Source: Parelaphostrongylus tenuis
Taxonomy: Eukaryota; Nematoda; Chromadorea; Rhabditida; Metastrongylidae
Length of the DNA: 64,000 bases
NCBI GenBank assembly: GCA_019055375.1
Contig: JAHQIW010000364.1
Location: 310,001-374,000 of the forward strand
Direction of reading: 5' to 3'
The notes beneath the pieces are model-generated. The model was not told where the DNA came from and made no database searches. It worked only from the letters and a program-made list of their open reading frames with translations. Shown here piece after piece: positions 11,466 to 23,620 of the stretch; positions within the stretch are counted from its first letter, which is position 1, and the number at the start of each line of letters is the position of its first letter. Made by a program: the position numbers and the translations under genes.

Positions 11466-11653
11466 CGTCTTGCTGTTCTTCTACCTACTAAATATGTAGA
11501 GCGGCCCCACTGTAATTTAAACGGGCGAAGTGTGTGCCCGCTCAGATCCATTGAAATCGAGACATGGTATGGCGCAAGATCATACGTGATCAGGAGGTAC
11601 TCATTCTCACCATTCATATTGGGATTTTTGGTGAATTCAAACCACCTCAAGGA
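11466..11653 (-). CDS. Probable exon of an unrecognised minus-strand gene
   Basis: On the minus strand the acceptor CTCAGCGCGCAG precedes 11653 and the strong donor GTAAGT begins at 11465. The 188-nt interval is open in phase 0 and encodes SLRWFEFTKNPNMNGENEY followed by LLITYDLAPYHVSISMDL and a basic end (RRTAR). Composition and splice signals look like genuine coding sequence, unlike most open frames nearby. It could belong to the same gene as the exons at 17256-17408 and 21104-21374, whose phases (0) are compatible. I do not recognise the domain. Confidence 0.45.
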
Positions 11654-12109
11654 CTGCGCGCTGAGGTATCATGTTCTGTGCAAGGATATTTACTTTTACA
11701 TCAAGGAAGTCTTCCTCCTTATGCGTCTGTGCACTGTGCGTAGTGCGTAGGGGTATTTGGTTTAGAATTACGTTTGTCGATCACATTTTGTTTCATATGG
11801 ACATGGAGTGGCCTACCCTTTTAGCAATAAAAATAAGATTGATTCACATGAGCGAGCAACAGGATTTTGGCTTCTACATCACCCGTGTGCGGTCGGTTTA
11901 CTTTTAAGTTCCTACACTTATTCTTTGCATTCGGATTAACATTATCACCGAATAAGTTGGTAGAAAGTCCGAGCGAGGATCCGCAGCAAATTTATTGAAA
12001 TTAACATCGTGAAGACCTGAAATAACCATTGCAAGGTAAAGTCAAGAATCCAAGTAAGCCAATCTGCACAATCAGCAATAGAATAGCCTCAGTACCCTGC
12101 ACACTGGGT

Positions 12110-12515
12110 TCTCCCGTCTATGGCGTCAGGTGGTGAGCAGTGGGAGGCTAGAAAATCACGGGGATTTACAGGACGTCGCTGGAACCGGATCTGTTAAACA
12201 CGCAAACGACGCACCATGGAGGCTGTCTTTTACTCTGCACGTACAATTCAAGAACGCTCTCCACTGACTCCAGTCTTCAAGCATTTCTTGACGCAACACA
12301 CCGCCAAAATATCATTAGTTGCCGTACAGGAAACGAAGATCAGGACGACCGATATACGTCAACTGAACAACGGCACACTCGCTTGCCATCACGAAATGTT
12401 ATTCTCGAAAAGCAATACTGAAGCAGAGACGATGCTCAAGGAACTTAATGAAGCGAAATGTATGGCGCATCCCTCAGGGATGATCAACGCCAAAAGCTTT
12501 ATCCTTTATCATTTA
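12110..12515 (+). pseudogene. Internally deleted RTE retrotransposon with SINE-type tail
   Basis: From the ATG at 12216 the frame begins with the N-terminal part of the apurinic-type endonuclease of hookworm RTE elements (ARTIQ, 'ISLVAVQETKIRTTDIRQLN', NGTL) and then jumps to a reverse transcriptase segment (SKSNTEAETMLKELNEA) that lies many hundreds of residues downstream in intact elements. It continues into the 3' tail found on family A SINEs (CATGGCGCATCCCTCAGGGA ... AGCTTTATCCTTTAT). Catalytic regions are absent. Confidence 0.65.
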
Positions 12516-13980
12516 ACGTTCTCTTTACTTAAGTTTTTTTTTTCAAAAGCCTATTATATTTATAATTATTTCATGGTAATTATGTTTCTTGAGAACATAA
12601 ATTCACCTATTAATTTACCTTGTTTCCATTGTGGTTTGCGCCATTAGAAATTAGCGGAGAAGTGCGACGCCGTCACACAGCAGCTGAATGAGATGTGACA
12701 TCGCACGGCTATCTACGATATCTTGCACATGGTCTCCAAAGAGTTAAGAGTAGATGTATCCAAAAAAAAACGTATTGTGTTATCATATCAGAAGACATAG
12801 AATTTTTTTTTTTGAAGCAGAGAGAACTTTACGAAAGAACAGCAAGAAAAGTGCTATCGTGTTTTTATTTTCAATGTTATTGCACATCAAAAACGTTTTT
12901 ATAAAAATACATTACGTCATCAAATTATCGAGATTCAAGCTGTCGAATAACTATCGAAAGTTTTGAAAAGAATCATAAACTGGGATCCTCTAAGGGACTG
13001 ATACAGGGAGAGCAAAACGGAAAAGGTCCGATTTATACCATCAGAAGGTTCACGAATCAACGTTGAAATTTCAGTGGAAAAGCAAACACAGACCCCAAGC
13101 GAACAGAAACGTGCGCCGTGTGTGGGACGTGATTTCCCCTTTATTGTTGTTCCTCTACAAAAAAGTCCTTTGCAAAACCGAAGCTGGCTTTGGAACTGCT
13201 GTTTTTCAGGTCCTCGAATAACAGGAAGACTCTAGTAAAAAAACTTTCTTCAGCAATAGACCAGATAAACACGAGTGCAAGCCACACTAATAGCTCCAAA
13301 GATACAACGTGATCTCGTATTCGTTGCTGCAACACACAAGGAAGCCTTTCAAAACTCTATCCTTGTATAAACTCTCAATCTAAGGGCAGACTATGGTGTA
13401 AAATACAAGCACTAGAGTGGTGACATGTGAACGATACTTAAAACCTGAGCATTGAACCCGTGATTACCATGGGCTTTAGTTTTCACTGCACCTTCGATGC
13501 TCTCGCGCAGCATTACTCTGTCGTATTTGAGCCTGTTTTTGAAGGTTTCACGCATCAGGGTTCAGGTTATACTCGTGTCAAGTTCGGTACCAATCCGCGA
13601 ACCTAGATAAATTAGGCTAAGATAGGCCGATACAGGGTAGAACTGGGTCTTGTGATTAGTGAGCATTTGTTTCAATGTGCATTAATCGCTATTTTCAAGT
13701 GCCTAATACAATTCCTGAAGAGAATCAGCATAAGTAAGCTTTCACAGAAAATTTATGGATCTTTTAACGATGTTCATCTAAAATGAAGACATCTCACTGA
13801 GATCACAACATTCAGAAATACGTCGTTTTGGGCAACACAAATAAGAAAACAATTTTTTCTCGCCCGCTGACTGTCATTAGATCAGCATCACCTTGGCTCG
13901 CTCAATGCGATGCTCATTGCGTTCATCACCGACTTCTCTGGCATTGAAATTGAGCGAATTTACGTGAACTTACTTGATGA
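12516..13980. other. Unassigned AT-rich sequence
   Basis: No supported gene. Open frames at 12695-12966 overlap in two frames and are driven by A/T runs. The minus-strand frame at 13141-13335 has a hydrophobic stretch but no splice signals or family likeness. Confidence 0.25.
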
Positions 13981-14019
13981 TTGATTTGTGAACTTCTCAC
14001 ATGTGACGAATGTCATATT

Positions 14020-14345
14020 TCGGAAATTCGCGAAAGGGATGTACGCCAGGCTATCGAAAATAAAGTGGGCCAGACACGTGATGCGCTTCAACGACAACTG
14101 GCGGACGAGAGACGTCACCGATTGGATTCCCGGAATATCAAGCGCCCTACAGGAAGACCGCCGACCCGATGGTCCGATTTCTTCACGAAAAGACTAGAAA
14201 AAAGAAATGATGCACAACAATTTCCTACAGCTAGGAGGACCCACTGTGCTATTCTTGCACGCGATAGGAAAAAATGGAAGTGTTGCTGATGTCCGCTCGA
14301 GTCACTCGACGATCAGCGAGACGACGAGTGATACAGTTAATAAAT
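14020..14345 (+). pseudogene. 3' end of an RTE retrotransposon
   Basis: Two overlapping frames carry the C-terminal region of hookworm-type RTE polyproteins: KIKWARHVMRFND in one frame and, after a frame change, 'RPTGRPPTRWSDFFTKRLEK' and ILARDRKKWK in the other. Its 3' sequence (GGAAGTGTTGCTGATGTCCG, CGAGTCACTCGACGATCA) matches the copy at 28545-29100. 5'-truncated and frameshifted. Confidence 0.7.
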
Positions 14346-15526
14346 GTCATTGTTCATTATGCGATGAGGTGAATGTGCTATCTCGACTGCGAATCTTCGC
14401 AAATCTTTTTAAGATGAAATCCCACCCTAATGTCATTCAGCTTCAATATTCACGTGTTTGTATCACTAGGATACACAGTTGCTTAATAGCAAGTAAAATT
14501 TTGAGCTGCCGAAAATCCGGGTAAGATAATGTGAAAAAAAGCCCATAAATGTGATCAATTGGGCACTCAACAAGTGAAGGAAAAGATCCGTAGTTCTTGC
14601 CGTGCACTGCGTTAACGGTCTTGGCTCTGCGCAGGATGTGTAGAGCTCGGAGAAGCTTGACACACCAAAGCGACAACCCCGTGCGGTATCTCTTTGCTGA
14701 ATAGTTAGCACACTCAATCACATTGTGAATAGAGAAAATTTCTTTGATGCTAAGCGGATATGCATATTCGATAAGAAATTTCACTCATGATTCCTTGCTC
14801 ATCACTTTATATTCAGAAGATCGTCAGAATGAAAATCATCGTTCACTGGAACAGTATTAGGTCCAGAGATGCATCAAGCTCCCGAGAAAGAATAATGGAT
14901 ACTGTATTAATTCACATACCATCAAAATGTCAGACATGATAGTGATTGGTGGAAAGCCTACCTGTTCTGGATTACGCAGCCTTTCCACGACTGTGCATGC
15001 GTGTTCATGCACGTACAGCCTCTTGAAATTGTCTTCGAGAGCTATTTGTTTTATCTCGTTTTTTCAAGGCCTTTTCATATTTTATATTTCGTAGAAAACA
15101 GCGACGATTTCAATGGGTTAGTTTGCTGAGAGCTGTTTGCAGATTGTTAAATCAACACTGATTTCAATGCGATGATCAGCCACACTGTGACTGGGTCCGT
15201 CGGTAAATTTAAAATGGTTTATTCTCGTTTTGCCATCTTTTAGTTCGAATAAAAAAGTTTAATGTTTTACTAACACAATGTAAAATTAAGCTTTACAGTT
15301 CTCACGTCGCAAACGTTTAACGTTTTAACAACCGCACAAAGTAATATTATAAAAAATTCGTATTTAGTGCTAACGGATAAGATTAGAACGAAGATGTGCC
15401 ATCAATCACAAATAGACTGGATCGATAGCTCTTGTTATATCCAAAAGTTCAAGTGTTTGTTGGTATAATCAGCTGTTCAAAAGTTTGTAGAGAAATCTGA
15501 AAGCTAATTGAATCTTTGGTGTCTCT

Positions 15527-15616
15527 GAAGAGAAAAAGAGAGAGAGACACAGTGTGACGGAAAGAGAGTGAAAGAATTGGAGACAGGAAGAGATAAAGAA
15601 AAGTAAAGAAAGACAT
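15527..15616. repeat. Purine-rich (GA-rich) tract
   Basis: About 90 bases almost wholly of A and G on the plus strand (runs of GAGAGA, AAAGAGAG, GGAAGAGATAAAGAAAAG). No coding potential beyond low complexity. Confidence 0.75.
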
Positions 15617-15849
15617 AATTATCTCCCAAAATTTTCCACTTTCATAAGGCCTCACCTTACAACGCAATCACATTTTGAGACGGATGACCTTCGCCATATG
15701 TTTTTGCTTCCTGATTGGATCTGCCGATACTAAAAACGCTACTGGCAGTTTTTCTTCTATCATCAGTAGTTTTTTCTAGTAAATGGTGTAAAGCAAGTCT
15801 TTAGGCACTTTATCGTCCGTCTATCTTCATAGTGTGTTTTTCATTGTGC

Positions 15850-16062
15850 GGATCCCAGTACTTCTAGCATTCAAATGCTTTTCGCTTTCCTCTTGAGCGT
15901 CGTAGAATACCGATTGAGCACGTCCGCTTGCAATATAGGATAGCCTGGCTGTGGCGTTCCATAAGGCGTTCGTTGTTGACTACCAGACTGTTTTTGAGTG
16001 GGATTCGGCTTCATGCGCCACAACGAGCATCACAGCCACTCGGCTGCGGCCCCCCATGAATT
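15850..16062 (-). repeat. SINE-like repeat (family C)
   Basis: Homologous blocks in the same order as 61083-61300: GCGGATCCCAGTACTTCTAG, GTCGTAGAATACCGATTGAG, AGGATAGCCTGGCTG, CGTTCCATAAGGCGTTC and the terminal ACGAGCATCACAGCCACTCG. On the complement the head reads CCGAGTGGCTGTGATGCTCG, an A-box-like tRNA start, so the element is on the minus strand. Confidence 0.6.
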
Positions 16063-17255
16063 GTGTCAAAATTTATATAAAAAACTATAAATCATGTCAG
16101 CTCGTGAATATAACGACTACGATCTTGTTCCAAAATAAATGGCAAAAAAGATGTTTGGAAACTTGCTTAGAAGAAGGATTAGGTCGCTTCTGTTTAGTCG
16201 GTGCCATATCAGATGCATCCTAAAAGAGTATGAATAGAAAAGGTAGATCATCAAGCACTGAAAATGAAGAAGTTAGGTAGAGTTTTTCTAACTATTGTAT
16301 ATTAGGTTAATTCCAATGCTTATGGTTTAGACTGTTTTTACCAAGCATGTTTGATTCCGAACAGGGAACGCAGAGGTGTTGTTCGATATTTATCTACACA
16401 TGTCATTGCCAGTCGCAAGTTCTGAGCACGCCCATGGCGCACATTGTGCTTCATTGACTGAACTAACGGTGAAATTCACACTGCCATGGTAATAAGGTAG
16501 TGACTTCCGCAGTGTCGAACTTAGGCAAACACAGTATCAATTAGCAAGTAGAAAATATGTGCTTTGAGTTTTTAATGGGCAAACTAGCTAACGTTCTCAA
16601 AGGTAACCACTCTCGAGATGAGTTGACGTTGAGCTCCCAACGGCTCCCGCTTGTGAGAACGACGACAGGAAAAGTGACTCAATATGGAGAGTGCTTCTTG
16701 CATGGGGCAAACAGAGCATGGACAACAATTCAGAAGGAATGAAGTGAGTAGAAATGAAGCTGTTGAACACCACTACAACTCATGGAGGAGACACTACATC
16801 AATCACGTGAAGAAACTCTTGTTGCATTTGAATAGTGTTGTTCATATCGCGTGTTCAGTAACCGTACTTTACTGAGTACTACTTAGCAATCTGCAGTAAG
16901 CTCGTTAAGTTTTTTCTCCAAAATTTGTCCAATAGTTATACTCAGACCCTATGATATCCTTTTTCTTAATGTTTTGCTGCAGACGCGATTCCAATCTTTG
17001 ATCAACTTTTTTGGTCAGTTAGTCTAAGTTCCCATCTATTTTGAATAGACCAGGAACAAAAGATTGCTTGGAAAATTAAATCAAAGAATAATTCGTATCA
17101 TCACAGAGCCCTGTAATTTCATTTCCATCATTCAGGGAATTCGCGAAGTCACAGGCTCTTCATTGTCATTCCGGTACTGCAGGTTATCACAAGAGATGTC
17201 GAGCAAGTATTAATGTAGCCGTCTTTAGAAGACCAGAAAGCCACTGTGAACTCAC

Positions 17256-17408
17256 CACTGTGGCTCCCCTCGCCTGCGAGTACTTCAATCGGTCCCTATA
17301 CTTTCGCAGCATATAGACATCAGCTCCTGGCAATGGCATCATTAGCGACTGAGCCATACCGGTAGCGTCAGAACTTGTCGAAGCGCTAAACTTCACATAT
17401 TCAACAGG
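17256..17408 (-). CDS. Probable exon of an unrecognised minus-strand gene
   Basis: On the minus strand the acceptor TTTGAACTCAG precedes 17408 and the strong donor GTGAGT starts at 17255. The 153-nt exon is open in phase 0 to 0 and encodes PVEYVKFSASTSSDATGMAQ, then SLMMPLPGADVYMLRKYRDR and a short basic end. Codon use and residue mix look like true coding sequence. Phase 0 at the start matches the phase 0 end of the exon at 21104-21374. Function unknown. Confidence 0.45.
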
Positions 17409-18295
17409 CTGAGTTCAAACGCACCAGCTATTCATAGACTTCATGTGCTGCTCATAGCGAAATGCTAGGAATTCGGACTTATCAAATAAGTTTATACATG
17501 CAAATTGATCGCAAAGTAGTCGAATTTATTTCTTATTATTCTAACAAACTTTAACTTAGCTAAAGCTCTCATTGGAACAATTATTACTGTGAAGAGTAGA
17601 GGTTGTGATAGGAACTTCAACTTCTATGGATAGCCTGCAATTTCTTATTTTAGTGGAGAAACTGCATACTTTTTAGTCGTGGGAATGCTGCTTTGTGTCC
17701 AAATACTTTTTTCCGAGGACAACATTTTAGTATCACGCGTCCAGCCAGATGATAGAGAAAAGCTCTGAAAACTTCGGAGATTTGCAATTAAACTATTTAA
17801 ATTATTTGAAATTTGATTTGTGTCTATAAATATTACATATTTCGAAACTTGCTGCATGATGAAAATTATTTAGACATTACTTCTCAGGCGGTGCACAAGT
17901 TTAATCACAACTCTCATTATTTTTGTTCTCACACTTTTGTATCCAATGGATATCAACCTACGACATGCTATCCGTGCAGTTATTTTTCCGTAATGCATCA
18001 TCGGTGTAGCGGTGAAGAACCATCAACATTTTTTTGGTAAAAATGATTTCATCGTTCACGTTCTTTATCAGTTGCTCACTGCTTTCACCTTGCGCATCCA
18101 TTCAAGTTTCACTTGAAAGTTGGAGCCCTTAGTAGAGCAGGAGCTTTAGGTAGAGTGGCAAGGAACGAATGGAAGCTCTCATTTTGTTCGCCTTATCAGA
18201 GCGATTATGACCGATGCAGGAGATATTCGAGTTACTCGCATAAGAAATGTCAATAATTTCCACAAGGAATTCCAGATTCGATAGAGTTTTTTATG

Positions 18296-18516
18296 GTTTT
18301 CAGAGGTCTGGTATGGCATTACAAGTGGTATACGTACGTTTCAGTCTAGATCGCAATATTGATTGATTTTTTTACTTTGTTTAGTTTAATACCTCTTCGG
18401 CGCCGCTACTATTGGTTATAGGGATGAAACGTAAGGCATATGGTACTGATGAGGCGTGCGAGTAACGTCGAAACGTACGTCTAGCATTTTGAATGATATA
18501 CCAAACTTCTGAAGAG
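18296..18516. mobile_element. Fold-back repeat carrying a hammerhead motif (family H2)
   Basis: The ends are inverted: TTTTCAGAGGTCTGGTATGG on the left against CCAAACTTCTGAAG with ATATA on the right. The left arm keeps a decayed remnant (complement GAAACGTACGTATACCACTT); the right arm has a complete hammerhead at 18438-18488. A TCGGCGCCGCTACTATTGGT block in the middle is shared with 47700 and 55950. Confidence 0.6.
18438..18488 (+). ncRNA. Hammerhead ribozyme-like motif
   Basis: CUGAUGA at 18446-18452. Stem II GGCGU (18453-18457) pairs with ACGUC (18465-18469) around a seven-base loop. GAAA is at 18470-18473. Helix III is ACG/CGU (18473-18475 with 18478-18480) closed by UA, and the cleavage triplet is GUC with scission expected after 18481. 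Helix I: AUGGUA before the core against UAGCAU after it, five pairs and one G.G mismatch. All core positions intact. Confidence 0.65.
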
Positions 18517-21103
18517 CTTGAAAATTCTACTAGCTCATATTAAGTAGAAAACTAGGTAAGCACAGTGGATTGGAAAGAATCCAAAACCTATTTGATGTCT
18601 TGTCGATTCATCACAATCAGATTCTTCAGCTTTTTTGCGCAATGCTACCACACTTACTGGCTCAACTATCGATGTTCGATGCCTCTTACAGCTCCAGAAA
18701 GGAAAGAACGATTCATGAGGTGATGTTGGAGATGTTGAGGTCTTTTCTGTAAAAGAGAGTTCTCATTGCCTTTCTCGCCTGCAATGTAACGAGCAAAAAC
18801 ATTTGTTGCAAGCAGAGTCAAAGAATGCGTGAGTGTTTTTGTCCAGGTGAACTTGCAAGTTTGATGAGAGTTTTGATAGTCTAAGGAGGCCAGTTTAAGA
18901 GTGTACTGGTAGAGGAAAGGTGCAGTGGTTAAAATTATGGAAGTCCATTTGGAAAGCAATAAATATCTAGAGATAAAAGTTAGAGCCGTTTAAAGTTTTA
19001 GATGAGACACCCAGGAACACTTAGACTTCACTAAAGAATTTCTTTCAGACAACAGATGTGTGGCCATTCCATACGAGAAACAAACATCAAGAAATCGTTC
19101 GTACCCTTTACTTTGTGCTCTAAATAGTTTTTTCGCCTGATTATCTATTAAATAGCCAATTAATCTACCAGTAATTAGTATCGTAACCTCTTCTCTCATT
19201 GTTCAGCTCTAAACCTTGGCAGTTTTCTATCGAACGAGATCGAAAAACTAATTAAAATGTTTGTTAGGGTTTTCCTAAGGCTGTATGTCATGCTTGGATA
19301 CCAATCATTAGTCGACCGAACTCGGAGTGTACAGTTTTGGAGTGCAGTGGGATGGCATACACATCCTTGAAACTTCTTTGACTTCAAACTGATTTATGAC
19401 GGCTCACTCAAAAACTTCTTGATACAAATAGAAATTAGATTCGCCAAAAAGCCTACTTTCGCAGATTTCTTTTGACTGCTTTGTCTCTAATTCGCTCACT
19501 TCTCTCGACGATTTCTGAGAACTGTGCTTACCAACTTTGCTTCTGCTTCTGAAAACATCTCAGCAGGTAGATTAAAAAGGTTCCAAAAAACGTTTATATT
19601 TCTTCTCACTTTGCTAACCATTGCTAATCAAAAAAAGATTTATTTATTAAATAACGGATATTGTTATGAAATAACAAAAATAATATTATGGCCCCAAATA
19701 AAATGCAAAAATTAAACTAACTTCCTCCTCTTTAACTCCTCCAACGATTTCGTTCGCTGCTTCACTTTTACTCCTTTCGACTTTTGACTACTAATCTTGA
19801 AACGAACAGGAAATATTGAAAAGATTTTTTTGGTAAACCCGAAAAATCTCGTGCAAAATGCTGTATGTATTACGTCTATGTACAAAGTACGGGGGATAGA
19901 ACGAGGAACTTTATTGACACGCAGAATCACTGTGATGTCATGAATTAATAAGAGATTTATTAAGACAAACAACACCAGGATATTAATGTCTTTTTTCCGT
20001 GAATGTTTTTCTACAACAGTAGTCAACGCTATCAAGAAAATAGTTCTTTACGGTATTCTCTAAGAAGCCGTATAAAGCCTTTGCAAGAAAACATTATTTA
20101 GCAAACCTGAATCGGTGATTGACTTGACGAAATCCGCCCAACCACAGCCTCAAAAGCATGGCCGTTGGAAAACTGGCTTCCAGTTATTCTCAAATTATGA
20201 GATGAGCGATCTCCAGCCGAGTTTCGTGCTTCACTCGTTGATATTAAAAGTTCTCGCTCTGCAACGATTATCATGGGAAATTAGTAGACGGTGAGGTTGG
20301 AAAAGTTGACATGTATCGATTGAAAGAGTGCCTGCAGTAGTGGATACAAACTGCTACGTGACGTGAGGACAATAGTTCAAAGTCATAGCTAGACCCTTTA
20401 ATAATCTGAGATAATGGTCATTCATTTTTAGAGGCCCAACTAAGTGTAAGCCTATGTCTAGACAGAACCTTGCCACCTATGCTATATCTAGCTATGTCTA
20501 CTATGTTGGTATGAAGAGTACATACATAGAGCCTCATAGCAAAACCATTATCTTTCTTGTGTATTTTGAGAGAGCGAAATGCACTGCTGAACGACTCTGA
20601 TGAGCGGCAGATGCAGTAACGACGAAAATAGATTTTAGGGAAGACTCCAGTGATCGTGTAAGTTGTTGACTGACTAATAGCATGGCACACGGCTGATCAA
20701 GATGATGAGGAATTTTCTCACTGGAATAACTTATGCTTACCCTTCTATCACCTGAACTTTTTGGAATTTGCTCTTATCATGTGACAAATGCGACAACATT
20801 TTAGGGCGTTCAGAAACAAGATCGAGTTGGTGTAAATCCATGTCCTAACCGCTGAATAATATCACTTACCGGTAGGGCATCTACCTCGTTTATTGTCGTC
20901 GGTATTGAGTAGCATTACGCCTGGATAGATAGGGCGATTCTCCACTCCTTTCCAACCACCTGTTAATATCGCATGCGACGTTGTCGCAATAACGCGTGGT
21001 TCCACTTTTACTCCAATCTAGACATATTCATAGATGCGAAATCAACACGAAGAATTCGAACGATAGTTGGTAAATGTGGTGTGAATGTAAGAATTTAGCA
21101 TAC

Positions 21104-21374
21104 CACGGATTCCGTGACCGGTGTTGTGGATAGCGCAATCGGTGCATCACTGGAAGTGCTCTCCTGCTTTACAGAGGATTCGGCGGCGTTCGTGGAGAGA
21201 CAGGAAGTAGTCAACCCTCTTGACGCCACCGCCATTTCGTTTGGATAGTGTAGCGGTTTTGTGTCTTGCACAATTTTTGCTTTGCGAGTATCAGGTAAGT
21301 TTCCTTTGAAGTATTTCATGTCGTTTTTCGGTGAGACCCTCAAAATTGATGATATGGAGTGCCTTAGATTTTTC
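21104..21374 (-). CDS. Probable exon of an unrecognised minus-strand gene
   Basis: On the minus strand the acceptor CGAATTTTTCAG precedes 21374 and the donor GTATGC begins at 21103. After one base completing a split codon, 90 codons are open and end in phase 0. They encode KNLRHSISSILRVSPKNDMK, YFKGNLPDTRK and a Ser/Thr/Ala-rich low-complexity part (SSVKQESTSSDAPIALSTT). The mix of a compact basic start and an S/T-rich linker is typical of regulatory proteins, but I cannot name one. The alternative phase gives INFEGLTEKRHEILQRKL before a stop, so the phase is not certain. Confidence 0.35.
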
Positions 21375-21719
21375 CTGAAAAATTCGGGATGATTTCAAGA
21401 TAATTTCTAAGATACGAGCTCATAAATATGCACGTAATTTAATGAAATTGTCCATTGAGCAACGGACTACTTTCAAATCAACTGACTCTTCTGAAGCCAA
21501 CAATTGTTTTTCGGTTCCAGTAGATGGTCTAAAAAGTTGATTAATCTTGAAGTCCGGCAATCTCTGATGTTGCCGTAGACTATAGGGCCATCCAAACTTC
21601 TTTCGCATCAACTTTTGCTTTTTCTTTTTCAAATTGAGTCAATTCCAAAAGGCTGTAGTATGTTGAAGGATGTTCTAGCAGGTACTTAAATGCGGCTGTA
21701 GCACTACCTCCTGCCATCT

Positions 21720-22240
21720 TAGTGAACTAGACTGCCGCAATATGTCTCTATAGACACGTCATGTAGTGAACGACGACGACCTTGCTGCAAGCGTGACCAC
21801 TTGCGAAAGTGTTGTGCTACGACGGCGCAGACAGGATTTTTTCAAGTCTTGCATCACTGGAGAAGAGTCCTGGATCTACTACGAGTTCTATACGTCTAAA
21901 CCAACTCCGGAACTTGGCTGCAGAGTTTTAAGGGGCACTTCATTAGGATAGCGCTCGACCTCATATTGCAAAGTCGATTTCTACATTCTGAAAACTGACC
22001 GAATCGTGATGCCACATCTATCGTAAAACCCTGATATTGCTTCATGGAGTTATTATCTCTTCCATGTCTTAAAGCAACCTTTGTGGGAGAAAAAAAATTC
22101 AAAGACCGCAACCAGCTCGATAGTGACCTTACGGACTTCTTTTTATCACTAAACTCGTGCTTTCTGCGAAGAAGACACCCAATTAGTGCAAACGACTTGC
22201 ATGCCCTCTTGCTCATCGTCGGAGTGTTTAGTTAACCGCT
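21720..22240 (+). pseudogene. Mariner transposase relic
   Basis: Consecutive fragments in different plus frames follow the order of mariner transposase: DFFKSCITGEESWIYYEF (family: .r.vTgDEkWv.Y), then ARPHIAKS (catalytic DNARPHxA region), then 'EKKFKDRNQLDSDLTDFF' (family C-terminal gKkFkn...l..FF). Frameshifts and stops separate them, so the element is dead. Antisense open frames over it are shadows. Confidence 0.65.
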
Positions 22241-22989
22241 TGGGAGCCATATGAGTCATATTAACCCATCGTTCGTTTCGCGCACCAGAGTTTTATATGG
22301 CGCACGCATATGATGTGGAAATTTGGGAGATATTACTTGGTTAGGTTTCCAGGAGGATATTATCACCATCCAATGACGAAATATCAATAAAAAGAATCCT
22401 GTGAAGGTTTTCATGCGTTTTTTAATTGAAATAACCCTATTTGTCAAGAAATAAACCATTCCAACAAGAGATATCACACCTTTTCAAAAACAAACACATT
22501 TCCAACCGCTACTTAAAAATTGTTTCATTTTTTTGGTCTGCGTTTTTATACTCGTTCGATAGCATGAAGAATGCCAATTCTCATAATATATTTGGTTAAT
22601 GGTTCGGCCTTTATATCACGTTTTTCTAACCACCAAAATAGAACGTTTTGCAATCGTAGTTCACTTCGTGGACTTCACAGTGGAATTTTTGATGTTATAT
22701 TACGATATTCTAAATTCGTTTAGATAGAGTAGTACTGAAGGGACACATGAAAACACAGTTTTAGTCAAAAGACTGCCCAGCTTTTTTGAAAAGGTCTACT
22801 AATCCCTACGAACTGCATGGAATGCGGTCGCATCGAATGCATGTGTTCGTACTTTCTCTCCTTTTTGACTCAGCAAAGCTTTTCAACGAGACTATTAGTA
22901 ATAATTCAACAGCTTGAAAGTTGGAAAATTTAGTACTGAGCCTTACTGAGAAGGAGACTTTTTAGTAAGCTTTACTAACAAAAAAAAGA

Positions 22990-23145
22990 CGACTTTGCTC
23001 ATGAGCGCATGTAACGCAGTGGTCAAAGGTGTTTTGCATCGTGCACGAAGTCATTGCTTCGATCTCGCACTCAATGCTCACCGGGCTTTCCATCACTCTG
23101 ATACCAGTGTATTTGTGTCAGACTTGTCTGTGAGCATTTAAAGTA
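22990..23145 (+). repeat. tRNA-derived SINE, 5' part (family A)
   Basis: A box in 'GCATGTAACGCAGTGGTCAA', B-box-like GCTTCGATCTCGC, then CACCGGGCTTTCCATC and CAGACTTGTCTGTGAG as in full copies. Truncated before the tail. Confidence 0.6.
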
Positions 23146-23309
23146 ATTCTACTATAAACAACTCCCATTTGCACTAATAATCCCTACTTTCCAATGCGAC
23201 GGCTGCATCCTCGGGATAGCAAAACAGTTGCAACTTGTATTGCATATTACTATCGACGATACTGTGGAAGCGAATTCAAAAAATATTGCATCAGTATACA
23301 ATTTTTATA

Positions 23310-23620
23310 AGAGGATAAAGGATAAAGCTCTTGACATTGATCAACCCTGAGGAATACGCCATGCATTCGTCTTCGATTTTTAACTTCGTTTGAGGTGACT
23401 GAATATATATTTGGCCTCTACAATGACTCGCGGTGGCCTCCTACTGTATCGACTAAGTACCGCTAATCATTCCAGAGAGTTGTGACCCGCATCGTGCCAA
23501 TTTACCGACCCCGAAGGGATGGATGGCTTGGTGAGCCATGAGCACGAGATCGAACCATCAATCTTGTGTGAGACGTAGGGCACCTCTAGCCGCTGCGCCA
23601 CATGCGCGCACAGCTTTTAT
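23310..23620 (-). repeat. tRNA-derived SINE, near complete (family A)
   Basis: Minus orientation: the tail (AGGATAAAGGATAAAGCTCT on plus) comes first, then GACTCGCGGTGGCCTCC, 'AATTTACCGACCCCGAAGGG', a complementary B box (GATCGAACC) and the complementary A box (CGCTGCGCCACATGCGC). Probably mobilised in trans by an RTE-type LINE; that link is inferred from the shared tail at 12450-12515. Confidence 0.7.

Noticed and set aside
14443..14784. Minus-strand frames of 113 and 83 codons with an acceptor-like TATTCAG near 14702
   Set aside because: Two frames are open at once, so the frame cannot be chosen, and no donor of matching phase is clear; left out of the minus-strand gene.
21420..21632. Possible further upstream exon of the minus-strand gene (FGWPYSLRQHQRLPDFKINQ)
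   Set aside because: The peptide looks coding-like, but no donor gives the phase needed to join the exon at 21104-21374.
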